64,000 bases of DNA, from positions 54,911,031 through 54,975,030 of the forward strand of contig CM042084.1 in the NCBI GenBank assembly GCA_023512835.1, written 5' to 3'. Below are positions 11,301-22,048 of this stretch, piece after piece. A model generated the notes under the pieces. It ran no database searches. It saw only the letters and a list, made by a program, of their open reading frames with translations, and had not been told where the DNA came from. The stretch comes from Taxillus chinensis. Lineage: Eukaryota; Streptophyta; Magnoliopsida; Santalales; Loranthaceae. A program made the position numbers and the translations under genes. The number at the start of each line of letters is the position of its first letter. Position 1 is the first letter of the stretch.

Positions 11301-12000
11301 AAGCTCCCTCAACTCGGCTAGCCCCATACGATATGCTACTTGGGAAATCGGACCCGTCCCCGGCACCAACTCGATGGTGAACTCCACGCTCCTCTTAGGT
11401 GGCAAACTCCTCAACCGCTCAGAAAAACATCCTGAAATTGGTCCACAACAACAACACACCTCTTTTCCACCTTCCCCTCCTCAAGAAAGGTCGGGGCTGC
11501 CAACCCGTGCGTAATGGCACCCCATCGGTCCAACACCGGCCCGGCCCGACTTGCCTCACAATCCCACTCCCCCGGGTGCAAGAGGTCCCTGCGCGGTGTC
11601 ACGAAGGTCGCACGCCGCCGATAACAATCTATCTTGGCCTGGAAAGCCATAAGCCAATCCATACCCAAGATCGGTCGAACGTTCTCAAAGGCATCACATG
11701 CAAGTCAAAACTCGCTCCACCTCGCCTATGGTTAACACACGATCCACGACACACTCGCCGTACCTCAATCATGCCTCCTCCCGGAGACTCCATAACTAGG
11801 GGCCTCGCGGCCTCCACACAAGCTAATGTACCCGTATCGAAAAGAACAGAAGCTAATGTACGGGAGATCAAGAGGGTACCTCTAACCACCGATGGTCTTG
11901 CTCCACCCTCGGTGGTGGGGGTGGTAGCTCGACCTCCTCCGGGACATCGCCTCCAGGCGAAACACCCTCCCTTGGCCCGTGACACCGGTCGGCTCACTCA
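11301..12000 (-). pseudogene. E2 protease region (frame broken)
   Basis: The aspartic protease is recognisable from RGTLLISRTLASVLFDTG at about 11900-11840, which contains the active-site DTG motif, through MGMDWLMAFQAKIDCYRRR at about 11670-11610. Immediately after DTG the sequence departs from the family (GASC is missing; it reads GTLACVEAARP), because about 60 bp present in E6 at 43795-43860 are absent. The linker to reverse transcriptase (PPKRSVEFTIELVPG) is at 11400-11350. The protease would cut the Gag-Pol precursor. The long plus-strand ORF across 11399-12400 is an antisense shadow. Confidence 0.82.
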
Positions 12001-13276
12001 TTGGCTTCCCGCCAAGGCTGCCTCCGGCCTGGTCTGCCGCTCCGGCCACCCCCGAGGTCGGGTCCCGATTCGATCCTGCCGACTAGCCGCCACCGACGAG
12101 CTGGGTCTCTCGCTGGTGCACGGAACCGGCATCACTCCTTGTGCTTGGATGTCATGCCTCCAACTCCCCGTTGCCACTTCGCAAACCCGGCTCGATGGCC
12201 CTCTCGTCCACATCTATGGCATTTCCGTCCCCTCTTTGGACACTCCTTTCTCAAGTGGCCTTGCTCCCCTCAAAGGACAACCGCCGGGGAGACCCCCTCT
12301 TGGACCGCCTGTGCCGCCACCGCCAAAGCTAGACCTCCCCGGGTTCACCAATGTCTGTCCCCTGCCGCGGAAGGAACCGTTTCCCTCTCCTCCGTCTTAA
12401 GCCTCTTGGACCCCCGCATCTCGATCAGGCCCACTCTCGCAATCGGCGACCCCGATGGGCTGCCTCCCACCATCCAGCCTCTCTCGCTTATACGGGCTCG
12501 TCTCCACGGCCTCGGATAGGTCCTCAGGCGTAGAATCGCCACCCTCTCCCTAAGGGCTGGCCTAAGACCCGGAGTGAACTTGTGGGCCTTCGGGTCCTCC
12601 TTTGCCACTGTCTCGGGGGCAAACCTACTCAGCTCCGAACTCCCGCTCATACTCGGGCACCGTCTTTGATCCTTGCTTCAGCCGCCAAATTCCTCCCTCT
12701 TCTCGCCATCTCACCGATTCCGGAAGAACTCATCATGGAAGAGTTGCAAGAATTCCTCCCAAAACATGAGTTGTAGCCGCACGGCTCCCCGCAACACTCG
12801 TCCACCACTCCAAAGCATCCCCCTCCAACTGCCGAATTGCTAGTCGCACCTTGTCCTCCTCCCGGGGCAGGAGAAAGGAGAACACATGCTCAATCTGCCT
12901 CAACCATCGCTCAATTACCACAGATCTTCTCCCCCCTTAAATCGCGGAGGTTGTTCCTTTCGGAACCGTGTCACCACGTCATCCTCTCGCACGGGTCGGA
13001 CACCACCCAGCGAACTCTCACGCTCACGAGGCAGCTCTCCATCGGTGGTGGTGGTGATGGTGGCACCACCGTTGTGCTGCCATCTCACGGCGCACCTCCT
13101 CCCGAACGTCCCCGCCGGAGTCCCTCCCGTAGCTCTCGTACCTCCAGCCGGATGCCTTCTTGTAGTGTGCCGGTAATAACGCATGCCCTCCAACGGACGG
13201 TCCCGTACCCGGACCCTCATGGGCATATGACTCATCGACCATCGCCCGGACGCACGTGTCACTCTCCTCGGTGGCA
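12001..13276 (-). pseudogene. E2 gag (frame broken)
   Basis: The start is the ATG at 13276-13274, giving MPPRRVTRASG as in the E6 copy. Next come the low-complexity proline/histidine-rich stretch (13090-13030, GGTGGTGGTG on the plus strand), the ERESSLGG and VTRFRKEQPPRFKGGED block (12980-12920), and the core IEHVFSFLLPREEDKVRLAIRQLEGDALEWW (about 12900-12790). SELSRFAPETVAKEDPKAHKF is at 12640-12580 and the C-terminal basic/zinc-knuckle region at about 12320-12100. At least four frame changes split it. Gag forms the virus-like particle and binds element RNA. Confidence 0.83.
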
Positions 13277-13706
13277 TTCTTACTACATGAAGTAAGATGC
13301 ACAAACGTCGTAACGCGTTCGACTACCAACAAGTTGACTACCTCTACCCCATTATCAAGTCAAGCCGTACATGGCATTACACACATTTTAACTATTGCAT
13401 CAATTAATATTGCACACAAGACACCCACATTGTAGTCATACCCAAGGCATTCCAAGAATATTCGTAGTTGCACAGATCACACATAATCATGTTATGCACA
13501 TCCTTCACACATGACAACAAATGCAACTAGTGCCCTAATGCCAATGCATGCAAATCTTACCACAAGACTGACTACCCTAAGTACACCTTGGAGGCTCAAA
13601 GAGGACCATGTTGATCAGGCATGTCCCTCCGGGCTCCTCCAAAGGACTCAAGATAACCAAGTCCGCCCACTACCCTAGGCCAACTAGACCATGCTCGATA
13701 CCATAT
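13277..13706 (-). other. E2 5' leader and tRNA-Met primer binding site (13691-13703)
   Basis: Three bases inside the 5' LTR end (GTGACA, then ATA) the minus strand reads TGGTATCGAGCATGG. This matches the complement of the 3' end of plant initiator tRNA-Met, TGGTATCAGAGC, except that CAG is reduced to CG. E6 (45692-45704) reads the same and E3 (about 20065-20081) nearly so. The rest of the roughly 415-bp leader up to gag contains no ORF of note. Confidence 0.8.
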
Positions 13707-15454
13707 TGTCACGCCCGGATTTCCAACCCGAGGAAACCGGTACGTGACTCCCCTTTTACCCACACGGAGGGCAAAGGGTTAGGATACAAATCAAGAATTT
13801 AACATTTTAAACATTCACAACACATTCAAGAAAAATAAAGTCCATCAAAGCCGTCCACAAACCAAATCAGTCTTTATTACAAAGTCCTCTTTTTAATCCA
13901 TCCCCATTGGGGTTACATCGACTTCCATAAAAATAACATAAACAAGAAAGTAAATAAGGTCTTCCACCTTGGGGTCCCACCTAACGCCTGTAGGTTCCAA
14001 AGAAAGACAACATGGTAGGAGGGGTGAGCAACCACGGCTCGCAGGGATCATGTCTCCCCAACCCATCCCACGCACCTAACATCTACATGCCTTGTGTACA
14101 AGTGTCGTGTCGTGATACAATTATTCCACCAGATATAATTACAAAGCATAAGCAAATACAATTATACACAAAGCTGGTACATAAACACTCCCGGGCTTCC
14201 ACAACCCACCGGTTTCCAAGACAGTCCCGGCTTCCACGTCCACCGGTTTCAAGAACATCCAGGCTTCCAAAGCCACCGGGTTCCACAAAAGTCCGGGCTT
14301 CCAGAGCCCACCGGGTTCCACAAACGTCCCGGCCTACGGCCACCGGGTTTCAAGCAAACACGCAAAGACACATGGCCATACGTGACATAACATCAAACAC
14401 TTAGTATGCTTAGTCACACAGAATAACATCGAACACTTAGCATGCATATATTCACAAGCTCATAAACCCACCACACGTATATAATCTCACACATAATTTG
14501 CACAACTTCACGACATAATTTCAAACACTTGACGTGCGTGGTCTCACGAGGCATTACCTCAAACACATAATATGCCTGACCTCACGCATAATTTCAAACA
14601 CTTGCAGGCATATATACATATATCCAAACAACACGCCTATCAAGGCCAACATTCACATAGGAGATCACACCTATATGAATTTACATATAAATAATATAAT
14701 AACAAGAACGATATCCAACGGTTTATTCACCACAAGGGCCTAACCCTGGATTAGGTACAAAAAGGCAGAACCCCTACCTTAAAGAAGATCCTCCTTGCTC
14801 CCGCGTTAGATGCCGTCCTCCCCACACAAGATGCTCCAAGCAGCAACCGAGCCGCTTCTCCCCCTTTCCCTCTCTCTAGCTCTCTCTCTCTCCACGACAC
14901 CGTAGTGGCTGAAAAACCCCTAACCCTAGAACAAGGAGTCTCCTCATCCTTATATAGGCCTCCCACTATCAAAACGCGTAGTTTTGATTAAGTGAAACCC
15001 AGGATCAAAACGACGTAGTTTTGATCACACAAGTTAGCACCTTTCCGCACCCATATAGGCCAAAATACTCCGAATTTCAACATGGTCCTTTGGAGAAAGT
15101 TCCTTAGAATGTCAAAACCAAGGGAACCATGCAAAAATATGCCTGCACGCCAATTTGCACGTGAATTCCCCAATTCACGTGCAACTCCATATGCACTCCA
15201 AATGCTCTCAAACTTCACCCCTAGTCTCCTTGCATCATTTAGAAGACAACCACACTTGCACGTGAATTGGACCCATTTCACGTGCACCTCACATACACGT
15301 CCATTTGGCCTGAAACTTCTGTGGTAGATAGGACATCATTCTAAGCATCTTTCCTTTTGCACGTGAATTCATTGGAGTCCATTTACTAGGTCAAAATCTA
15401 GAAAAACTCTACTCAGGAGGCAAAACTGACTAACTCAAGGTACGGGTCCTTACA
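13707..15454 (-). repeat. 5' LTR of E2 (1748 bp)
   Basis: The termini are TGTCACGCC and CCTTACA. It has the same layout as its partner: U3 with CACGTG pairs (15158-15300) and AAAACG(A)CGTAGTTTTG palindromes (about 14968 and 15006), TATA at 14951-14956 (TATATAAGG on the minus strand), CT/GA leader near 14870-14895, donor-like GTAGGGG at 14777 and five minisatellite units at about 14189-14350. One palindrome lacks a base compared with all other copies (AAAACGCGTAG near 14972). This LTR would drive transcription of E2. Confidence 0.92.
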
Positions 15455-15459
15455 GTTTG

Positions 15460-15648
15460 AGGCCATCTACTATGTCAAAAGTGAGGTACAAAATCTGCCA
15501 AAACAGCTTAAAAACGCATGTATTTGCAAATAGTATCTTCCTAGGGGTTAGAGCAAATATATATGATACATGAAGCAATAAGGCTCTAATCATGCTCTTA
15601 AACATCCTAAATAAACACTAGAATAACGGCATAAAATGCACGTTATCA
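15460..15648 (-). repeat. X1 solo LTR, right segment (start of its U3)
   Basis: X1 resumes after E2's target duplication. Its outer end reads TGCACGTTATCA on the plus strand, i.e. TGATAACGTGCA as the LTR start on its own strand, followed by GATCC (15649-15653). X2 ends the same way at 34779. Confidence 0.85.
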
Positions 15649-15653
15649 GATCC

Positions 15654-16870
15654 TGGGATTCACTTAATCAAAACTACGTCGTTTTGATGTTGTGTTGTCT
15701 ATATAAGGAGGAGAAGCCCCTCTGTTTTAGGGTTAGGGTTTGTTGCTCCACCAGCCGTCGCAGAGAGAGAGAGAGAGGGAAGGAGAGCTCCTGGTTGCTG
15801 CCGGGCGTCTTGCGTGGGTGGTCGGTGCTTCGTGGGTGGACGGCGTTCGACGTGGGATCGGGACATTTCGTGTTGTTGCGTTTTACTTGAGGCGGGTTAC
15901 GTTCTTCCTAAATCTTCCTCTGTCCTAGGGTTCTAGGGCGATTATGGGTTATATCTGTTATATATACATATGTAATCCATATAAAGTGATCTCTATATGG
16001 ATGTTGGCCTTCAATGGCGCTTTTGGTGTATTCTTGTGTTGGATGGTGTGCATATTAAGTGTTCGATAAAATGCACATGTGGATATGTCGTGTGAATATG
16101 CCTAGTATGTGTTTGATTTTATGCTTGATGGGTGTGCAAACTAAGTGTTTGGTTTAATGCCTGTGTGACCTTGTATCTTGTGCTTGTGGAACCCGGTGGG
16201 TGTGGAAGCCCGGGACTGAAATGTTAGTATGTGTGGCTAAGCCTATATGGCCGTGGATATGTTACTTTGTGTGGCTAAGCTTTGAGAGGCTGGATATGTT
16301 AGCCGTGTGGCTGCTTGAGTGGTTGTGGATATGTTAGCCCGTGTGGCTGCTTGAGTGGTTATGGATTTGTTAGCTTATGTGGCTAAGCTTATGGTCGTGG
16401 ATCGGTGTGTGCCTTGTGAATGTGGAATACTACTTGTTTACATTTTATTGTCACTACACCGCACTCGTACACACTCATGTACACACTAGGAGGATGGGAT
16501 GGGTTGGGAGACATGATCCCTGCGAGGCGTGGTTGCTCACCCCTCCTCTATGTTGTGTTTTCTTTCAGAACATACGGGCGTTAGGTGGGACCCCAAGGTG
16601 GAAGACCATATTTACTTTCTGTCTACCATTTATGTTGTTTTTTTATGGGAATCGATATAACCCCAGTGGGGATGGATTGAAAAGAGGACTTTGTTGTAAT
16701 AGAGACTGGTTTGGTTTGTGGATTGTTTTGATGAACTTTATTTTCTTGAATGTGTTGTGGATGTTTAAAATGTAATATTCTTGATTTGTATCCTAACCCC
16801 TTTGCCCTCCGTGTGGGTAAAAGGGGAGTCACGTGCCGGTTTCCTCGGGTTGGAAATCCGGGGCGTGACA
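15654..16870 (+). repeat. S1 solo LTR, right segment (promoter, leader, U5)
   Basis: S1 resumes with TGGGATTCACTTAATC, the second ACTACGTCGTTTTGAT palindrome (about 15670-15689), TATA box CTATATAAGG at 15699-15708, a GAGAGA leader at 15758-15775, one minisatellite unit (16191-16217), tandem GTGGATATGTTAGC-type repeats (16240-16370), the conserved GTTGCTCACCCCTC and TTTCTTTCAG|GA acceptor-like site (16530-16568), and the end GGGGCGTGACA at 16870. The following TGCTC (16871-16875) is the second copy of its target duplication. The donor position of the intron-like structure is altered (GAGGCGGGT near 15890). Confidence 0.9.
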
Positions 16871-16875
16871 TGCTC

Positions 16876-18130
16876 CATCATTTTCCATTCTCTCATGGAA
16901 ACCTCAGCTTTCCCTTTTCTACTTAGCGCGTCGGCTACTAAATTTCCCTTCCGAGGCGTGTAGGAGAGCGTGAAGTCAAACATTTGCAGGTACTCTACCC
17001 ACCTCCGTTGTCGCAAATTTAGGTCTCTCTCGGGTGAAGATATACGTAGGCTTTTGTGGTCGCATATACCACAAATTTCGCTCCCAACAGGTAATGTCGC
17101 CAAGACTTCAAGGCAAAAATAACTGCTGCTAACTCCAGGTCGTGTGTTGGGTAGTTTTGCTCATGGGACATCAGCTGTCGCGAGCCATATGCTATGACTT
17201 GGCGTTCTTGCATCAGAACACACCCCAGTCCAACGCGAGACGCATCACAATACACCTCGAATGGCACTCCCTCCTGCGGTAGACTCAACACCGGTGCAGT
17301 AGTCGGGCGAGTCTTCAACTCCTCGAATGCTGCCGGCACTTGTCCGTCCACTCGAATTTGGCTCCCTTAGTGTAAGAGCTGTCATGGGCGCCGCCAACCG
17401 AGAAAATCCTTCCACAAAACGCCGGTAATACCCGCCAGACCCAAGAAACTCCGGATCTCAAAAACATTTGTGGGCCTCTTCCAAGATGCTACGGACTCAA
17501 TCTTGGTTGGGTCCACTCTAACTCCTTCGGCGGATACCACATGCCTAAGAAAATGCACCTCTCGCATCCAGAAGTCACACTTGCTAAATTTAGCATACAA
17601 GTGATGATCTCGTAGCGCCGCAGCACCACGGCCAAGTGCTCCTCATGCTCGGCTTGGGTTTTGGAGTACACAAGGATGTCGTCAATAAATACCACCACGA
17701 AGGAATCCAGGTATGGGGCAAATACCTGATTCATTAGATGCATGAACACGGTAGGTGCGTTCGTGAGCCCAAAAGGCATCACTAACCACTCATAGTGTCC
17801 GTATCCGCACCCTGAACGCCGTCTTAGGGATGTCTTCGCTCCCGACCCTCAATTGATGATATCCCGAACGCGAATCGATTTTTGAGAACCACCGTGCTCC
17901 ACTCAGCTGGTCGAATAAGTCATCGATCCGCGGCAAAGGGTATTTGTTCTTTATCGTTACTTGATTCGACTTCCGATAATCAATGCAAAGTCGCAACGAA
18001 CCATCCGCCTTCTTAGCAAACAAGACCGGTGCACCCCAAGGTGAGGTACTAGGACGGATAAAACCTTTATCTCCCGGGTTCCTTTATTTGCTTCTAAAGC
18101 TCCCGCAACTCAGCAGGTCCCATCCAAGAT
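16876..18130 (-). pseudogene. E1 pol, reverse transcriptase and RNase H (frame broken)
   Basis: This is the continuation of E1 beyond S1. RNase [22 protein letters not shown] at about 17260-17200 (first catalytic Asp visible), [18 protein letters not shown] near 17150-17100, and the DFTLSYTPRKGNLVADALSR end at 16990-16920. Reverse transcriptase: [18 protein letters not shown] at 18020-17970, [29 protein letters not shown] at 17940-17850, [15 protein letters not shown] near 17780, the active-site loop [10 protein letters not shown] at about 17690-17665 with both Asp present, and [13 protein letters not shown] near 17460. Frame breaks occur near 17380, 17600 and 17790. CTGCC appears as CTGCCGG near 17332, another CAG-type difference. 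Confidence 0.87.
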
Positions 18131-18131
18131 G

Positions 18132-18986
18132 CTACTTGTGACATGGGTCCCACCCCTGGCAACATTCAACCGTGAACTCGATACTTCGTGTGGAGGCAAC
18201 TCCAACAACTCCCCAGGGAAAGACATCCTGGAAATTTTCGACAACATCCGGCCACACCCTTTTCTTTAAGTTACCTTCCTCCTCAAAGGTTAGAGTGGCA
18301 AGCCTATGGGTAATATTGCCCCATAGCTCCCTCGTCGGTCCAGCCTCTCCCGGCATTCCTATCCCATTCACCCACTAGGGTACAGGAAGATCCTGTGGGT
18401 GTAGTAAATGATACTCGTCGCCTATAGCAGTCCAATCTTAGCCTTAAAGGCCATCAACCAGCCATCCCCCGAATCAAACTAAAAGTCCTCATGGGTATTA
18501 CGTACAAATCAAATGAGAGGTCAACCTCTCATATCGTAGCGCACACTCTCGACACATTTGGTGGATCAACTCCACATCTCCCATTGGGGACTCGACCCTC
18601 ACGAGGTCTATCAGCCTCCACACGATCAAGTCCAAGGCTCTCCACCAACGACTTAGCAATCAGGGAACACGAAGCTCCGGTATCAAACAATGCAGCAACA
18701 ACGATGCGAGATATTAGAATAGTACCTCGAACCACCGAAGGTCCAGCCCCACCTTCCTCGGAGGGTGATGGTAATCCCTCTATTTCACTGGGTGTTGAGG
18801 TAAACGCGAACACTCGCCTTGGCCTACCCCGCCACTAGCCTCACTTGCCTTCCCTTTTGCTCCCGCTGCGCTCCCATGGGACGCCTCTCGATCCTCCTTG
18901 TGGTTGCCTCTCCTCCGTGGCCTAGTGTGACCGGAACCAGTGACCGGCCCGCCACGAATGTGTCGGCTTAGGGGTGGGGGCTTGAA
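18132..18986 (-). pseudogene. E1 protease region and remnant of gag C-terminus
   Basis: The aspartic protease active site FDTGASCS lies at about 18688-18665, preceded by the RGTILISRIVVAAL strand typical of this family and followed by SLVESLGLDRVEADRP. The end of the protease and the linker (SIEFTVE) lie at 18180-18150. Upstream (18815-18960) is a basic, Gly/Pro-rich segment that resembles the gag-protease junction. The sequence then changes to E3's LTR at about 18986, so the body of gag is missing. Confidence 0.8.
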
Positions 18987-20061
18987 GTCTGTCTTTCCGG
19001 TCCGTTTGGGGGTTAGACTGCGTAGAGGTTTTCTGAGTTTCCATGGCTATTGTTATAATATTTATATGTAAATCCATATAGGTGTGATCTCCTATATGGA
19101 TGTTGGCCTTCAATGGCACCCTGGGTGTGTTTCTGATGTTGGGTTGTTAGTGCATGTTACATGTTCGATGAAATGCTTGTGTGATTATGTTTGTGTAAAT
19201 ATGCCCAGTAAGTGTTTGTTTTTATGCCTGAGAGGCTGGATTTGTGGGTTTGTAAACACGTGCATGCTAAGTGTTTGTTTTTATGCCTGAGAAGCTGGGT
19301 TTGTGCACTTGTGAATGTGTGCATGCTAAGTGTTTGGTTTTATGCTTGAGTGACCAAGGTGTATCTTTGTGAGCTTGTCTGTTTGGTACTTGGCCTAAGA
19401 GGCGGTTAAATCACTTGGCCTGGAGAGGCGGTTAAATCACTTGGCCTGAAGAGGCGGTTAAATTACTTGGCCTGAAGAGGCGGTTAAATAACTTGGCCTG
19501 AAGAGGCAATTAAATCACTTGTTTAAGAGGTGGTTAAAGTGTTAGCTTGTGTGGCTGGGACTAAGGTTGTGCCGTTCGTGTGGTGTGAATTCCTTATTAT
19601 ATCTATGTCACGTCACTGCACTAGTGCACGCTCACATATAGATGATAGGTGCATGGGATGGGTTGGGGGAGACTTGATCCCTACTGAGCTGTGGTTGCTC
19701 ACCCCTCCCTTGTGATGTGTTTTTCTTTCAGGAACCTACAAGCGTTAGGTGGAATCCCAAGGTGGAAGACTTGTATTTGTTTTATCGTTTCTTTTCGATT
19801 ATGTTATTTTATGGAAATTGATGTAACCTGGTGGGGAGATATTGTAAAAGGATTTGGAATGTAATAAAGACATGTGTGGTTGTGAACATTTATTATGGGT
19901 TGAAGATTAATAAAGATATTTAATTTACATCTTTGTGATTATCGATGGTGAATGTATATGTTGACTGTATGAATATTTGTTTTGTACATCCACCCCCCCA
20001 CCGGGTTGGGTATAGGGGAGTCACGAACCGTTTTCCTCGGGTTGGAAATTCGGGCGTGATA
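18987..20061 (+). repeat. 5' LTR of E3, truncated (leader to U5)
   Basis: It aligns with the E3 3' LTR from TCTGTCTTTCC (18987; 28342 in the 3' copy) onward, so about 650 bp of U3 and promoter are missing. It holds five 26-base GGCCTGAAGAGGCGGTTAAATCACTT-type repeats (about 19392-19520), the GTTGCTCACCCCTC block and TTTTTCTTTCAG|GAACC acceptor-like site (19690-19732), AATAAAG polyadenylation-like signals (19864, 19909) and the end GGGCGTGATA at 20061, where sister LTRs have GACA. Confidence 0.85.
19392..19520 (+). repeat. 26-base minisatellite, five units (E3 5' LTR)
   Basis: The unit starts GGCCTGAAGAGGCGG and ends TTAAATCACTT. The E3 3' LTR carries five units at about 28748-28880. It occupies the place where the E0/E2/E6/E7 LTRs carry an unrelated CCCGGGCTTCCAC minisatellite. 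Confidence 0.9.
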
Positions 20062-20572
20062 GTATGGTGTATCGAGCATGGTCTAGTTGGCCTAGGGTAG
20101 TGGGCGGATCTGGTTATCTTGAGTCCTTTGGAGGGGCCTGGAGGGACGTGCCCGATCAACACGGTCCTCTTGGAGCCTCTAAGGTGTACTTGGGGTAGCC
20201 TGCACTCGAGGTAGGATTTGCATGCATTGGCATTAGGGTACTAGTTGCATTTGTTGTTCTATGTGAAGGTGTGGATAACTGTTAAAATTGTAATTGTGAT
20301 AAATAAAAAAAAATGTGACTAATGTGATAAGGTGTGTACTGTGCAACTCTAATTTTTTCTTGAAGTACCTTGAGCATGACTACAAGGAAAGGTCCTTGTC
20401 TATTTGAGCTGTGTGCACTGTTAATTGAACTGTGTGCAATGTTGATTGATGCAATGTGTGGAATGTGTGTGATGCCATGTACTACTTGACTTGATAATGG
20501 GGTAGAGGTAGTCAAACTCGATAGTTGGTGAACGCGTTCTGACGTTTGTACTTCTTACTTCTTGTAGTAAGA
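20062..20572 (+). other. E3 primer binding site (about 20065-20081) and leader
   Basis: Just inside the LTR the sequence ATGGTGTATCGAGCATGG resembles the initiator tRNA-Met complement TGGTATCAGAGC with a two-base insertion and the CAG-to-CG change shared with E2 and E6. The rest of the leader to the gag ATG at 20573 shows no coding potential. Confidence 0.75.
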
Positions 20573-21700
20573 ATGCCACCGAGGAGAATGACACGTGCGT
20601 CCAGGCGATGGGCGATGAGTCATCTACCCATGAGGATCCGGGTGCGGGGCAGTCCGCTGGAGGACATGCGCCGTTCTTAGCGCAGCCGCAAGTGGGCATC
20701 CGATCGGAAGTTCAGGGGCTAAGGGAAGGTATCCGGCAAGAAGTCCGGGATGAGGTGCGCCGTGAGATGGCGGCACAGCAGGTGGTGCCACCACCACCGC
20801 CACCACCAGCGGGGGAGTTACCAAGGGAGCGTGAGGGTTCGCTGAGTGGCATACCGACTCGTGCAGAGGATGACGTGGTGACATGGTTCCGAAAGGAACA
20901 ACCTCCGCGATTCAAAGGAGAGGGGGACCCGGTGTTAACTGAGCACTGGCTGAGGCAGATCGAGCATGTGTTTTCCTTTCTCCTACCCCGGGAGGAGGAT
21001 AAGGTGAGACCGGCCATTCGGCAGCCTAGAGGGGAGTGCTCGGAGTGGTGGTTGAGTGTCGCGGGGAGCCGTGCGGTGCGGTTCATGCTTTGGGAGGAGT
21101 TCCTACAACTCTTCCATGATGTGTTCTTCCCCGAGAATCTTTGAGGTGGCAGAAGAGGGAGGAATTCGGCAACCGGAAGCAGGGGACAAAGACGGTGCCT
21201 GAGTATGAGTGCGAATTCCGGAGCTTGAGCAGATTTGCTCCCGAGACCATGGCGCAGGAGGACCTGAAGGCCCACAAGTTCACCTTGGGTCTCAGGCCAG
21301 CCCTTAGGTAGAGGGTGGCAATTCTGCATTTGAAGACCTATGTTGAGGTTGTGGAGACGGCCCATATAGCGAGAGAGAGCTGGATGATGGGAGACGAGCT
21401 CATCCGGGTTGCCGGTTGCGAGTGCGCCTGATCGAGATTCAAGGTCCAAGAGGCTCAAGACCGAGGAGAGAGACAGCAGTTCTTTCCGCAGCCGGGGTCA
21501 GCCATCTATGAACCCAGGGAGGTTCACCTTTGACAGTAGTGGACAGGGAGGTCCATCGGTCTACCTAGTGGTTGTCACTGCTGTGGGGAGAAGGGTCACT
21601 TCAAGGGGGAGTGTCCTAAGAAGGACTGGCGATGCAACAACTGTGGACGAGAGGGCCATTTGTGCCGGGTTTGCAGGAGTAGCAACATGGGAGCAGGAGG
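20573..21700 (+). pseudogene. E3 gag (frame broken)
   Basis: The start ATG at 20573 gives MPPRR as in E2 and E6; a frame change follows within 40 bases. The main frame 20608-21144 has an acidic N-terminus, a run of prolines (about residues 55-62 of that frame), the VTWFRKEQPPRFKGEGDPV block and the core HVFSFLLPREEDKVR. It continues in another frame through FRSLSRFAPETMAQEDLKAHKF (21220-21285). Two CX2CX4HX4C zinc knuckles follow at about 21575-21690 (CHCCGEKGHFKGEC and CNNCGREGHLCRVC). Stops and frame changes at 21142, 21308 and 21430 break it. Gag is the particle protein and RNA binder. Confidence 0.85.
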
Positions 21701-22048
21701 CGTGGCATCCAGCATGAGGAGTGATGCTAGCCTCCGTACACCAGCTAAGAGGCCGGCTCGTCAGTGGCAGGCCAGCCAGGCAGGATCTAGCCAGACCCGA
21801 CCTCAGGGGAGGCCAGAGCGGCAGCAGACTGAAGCTGGAGGCAGTGTTGGCGGGAAGCGCCCTGTAAGTGAGCCGACCAGTGGCATAGGACAAGGGAGGG
21901 TGTTTGCGCTGGAGGCGACATACCAGGAAGAAGGCTGAGCTACCACCCCCACCAGCTGAGGGTCGGGCAGGACCATCGGTGGTTAGAGGTACCCTTTTAA
22001 TCTCCCGTACATTAGCTTCTGTTCTTTTCGATACGGGTGCATCATGTT
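21701..22048 (+). pseudogene. E3 protease, N-terminal part up to the active site
   Basis: A Gly/Arg/Gln-rich linker is followed by RGTLLISRTLASVLFDTGASC (about 21988-22046), the strand and active-site DTG of a retroviral-type aspartic protease. Solo LTR D interrupts the gene three bases after the Cys codon. The rest resumes at 24096. Confidence 0.85.

Larger units (their letters stand above)
6477..15454 (-). mobile_element. E2: complete chromovirus with both LTRs, inserted in X1
   Basis: The element is 8978 bp, bounded by TGTCACGCC at 6477 and CCTTACA at 15454, with a perfect 5-base target duplication GTTTG at 6472-6476 and 15455-15459. In the direction of transcription (right to left): 5' LTR 13707-15454, primer site 13691-13703, gag, protease, reverse transcriptase, RNase H, integrase, chromodomain-like tail, polypurine tract, 3' LTR 6477-8265. 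All domains of a Del/Tekay-type element are present in the right order. The reading frame is broken many times, mostly at CAG/CTG sites (see findings), so whether this copy is really dead is open. It is the youngest insertion of the five-level nest. Confidence 0.93.
993..18986 (-). mobile_element. E1: truncated minus-strand Ty3/gypsy chromovirus, interrupted by S1, X1 and E2
   Basis: E1 reads right to left: protease (18132-18986), reverse transcriptase and RNase H (16876-18130), integrase and chromodomain (3222-4716), polypurine tract and 3' LTR (993-2975). Between 4722 and 16870 it is interrupted by solo LTR S1, which holds X1, which holds E2. The interruption is proved by the 5-base duplication TGCTC on both sides of S1 and by pol domains resuming in the right order. 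Gag, primer site and 5' LTR are missing: at about 18986 the sequence switches abruptly to the leader of E3's LTR. The pol order (RT, RNase H, integrase) and chromodomain-like tail place it with Del/Tekay-type chromoviruses. The LTR differs from that of E2/E6/E7, so it is a separate subfamily. Confidence 0.85.

Noticed and set aside
11399..12400. 333-codon plus-strand ORF, long for this window
   Set aside because: It lies antisense to E2 protease and gag, has the low-complexity Pro/Arg/His composition of a shadow frame, and the minus strand carries recognisable protease and gag motifs.
20712..21458. 248-codon minus-strand ORF
   Set aside because: It is antisense to E3 gag, whose core motifs and proline run are on the plus strand.
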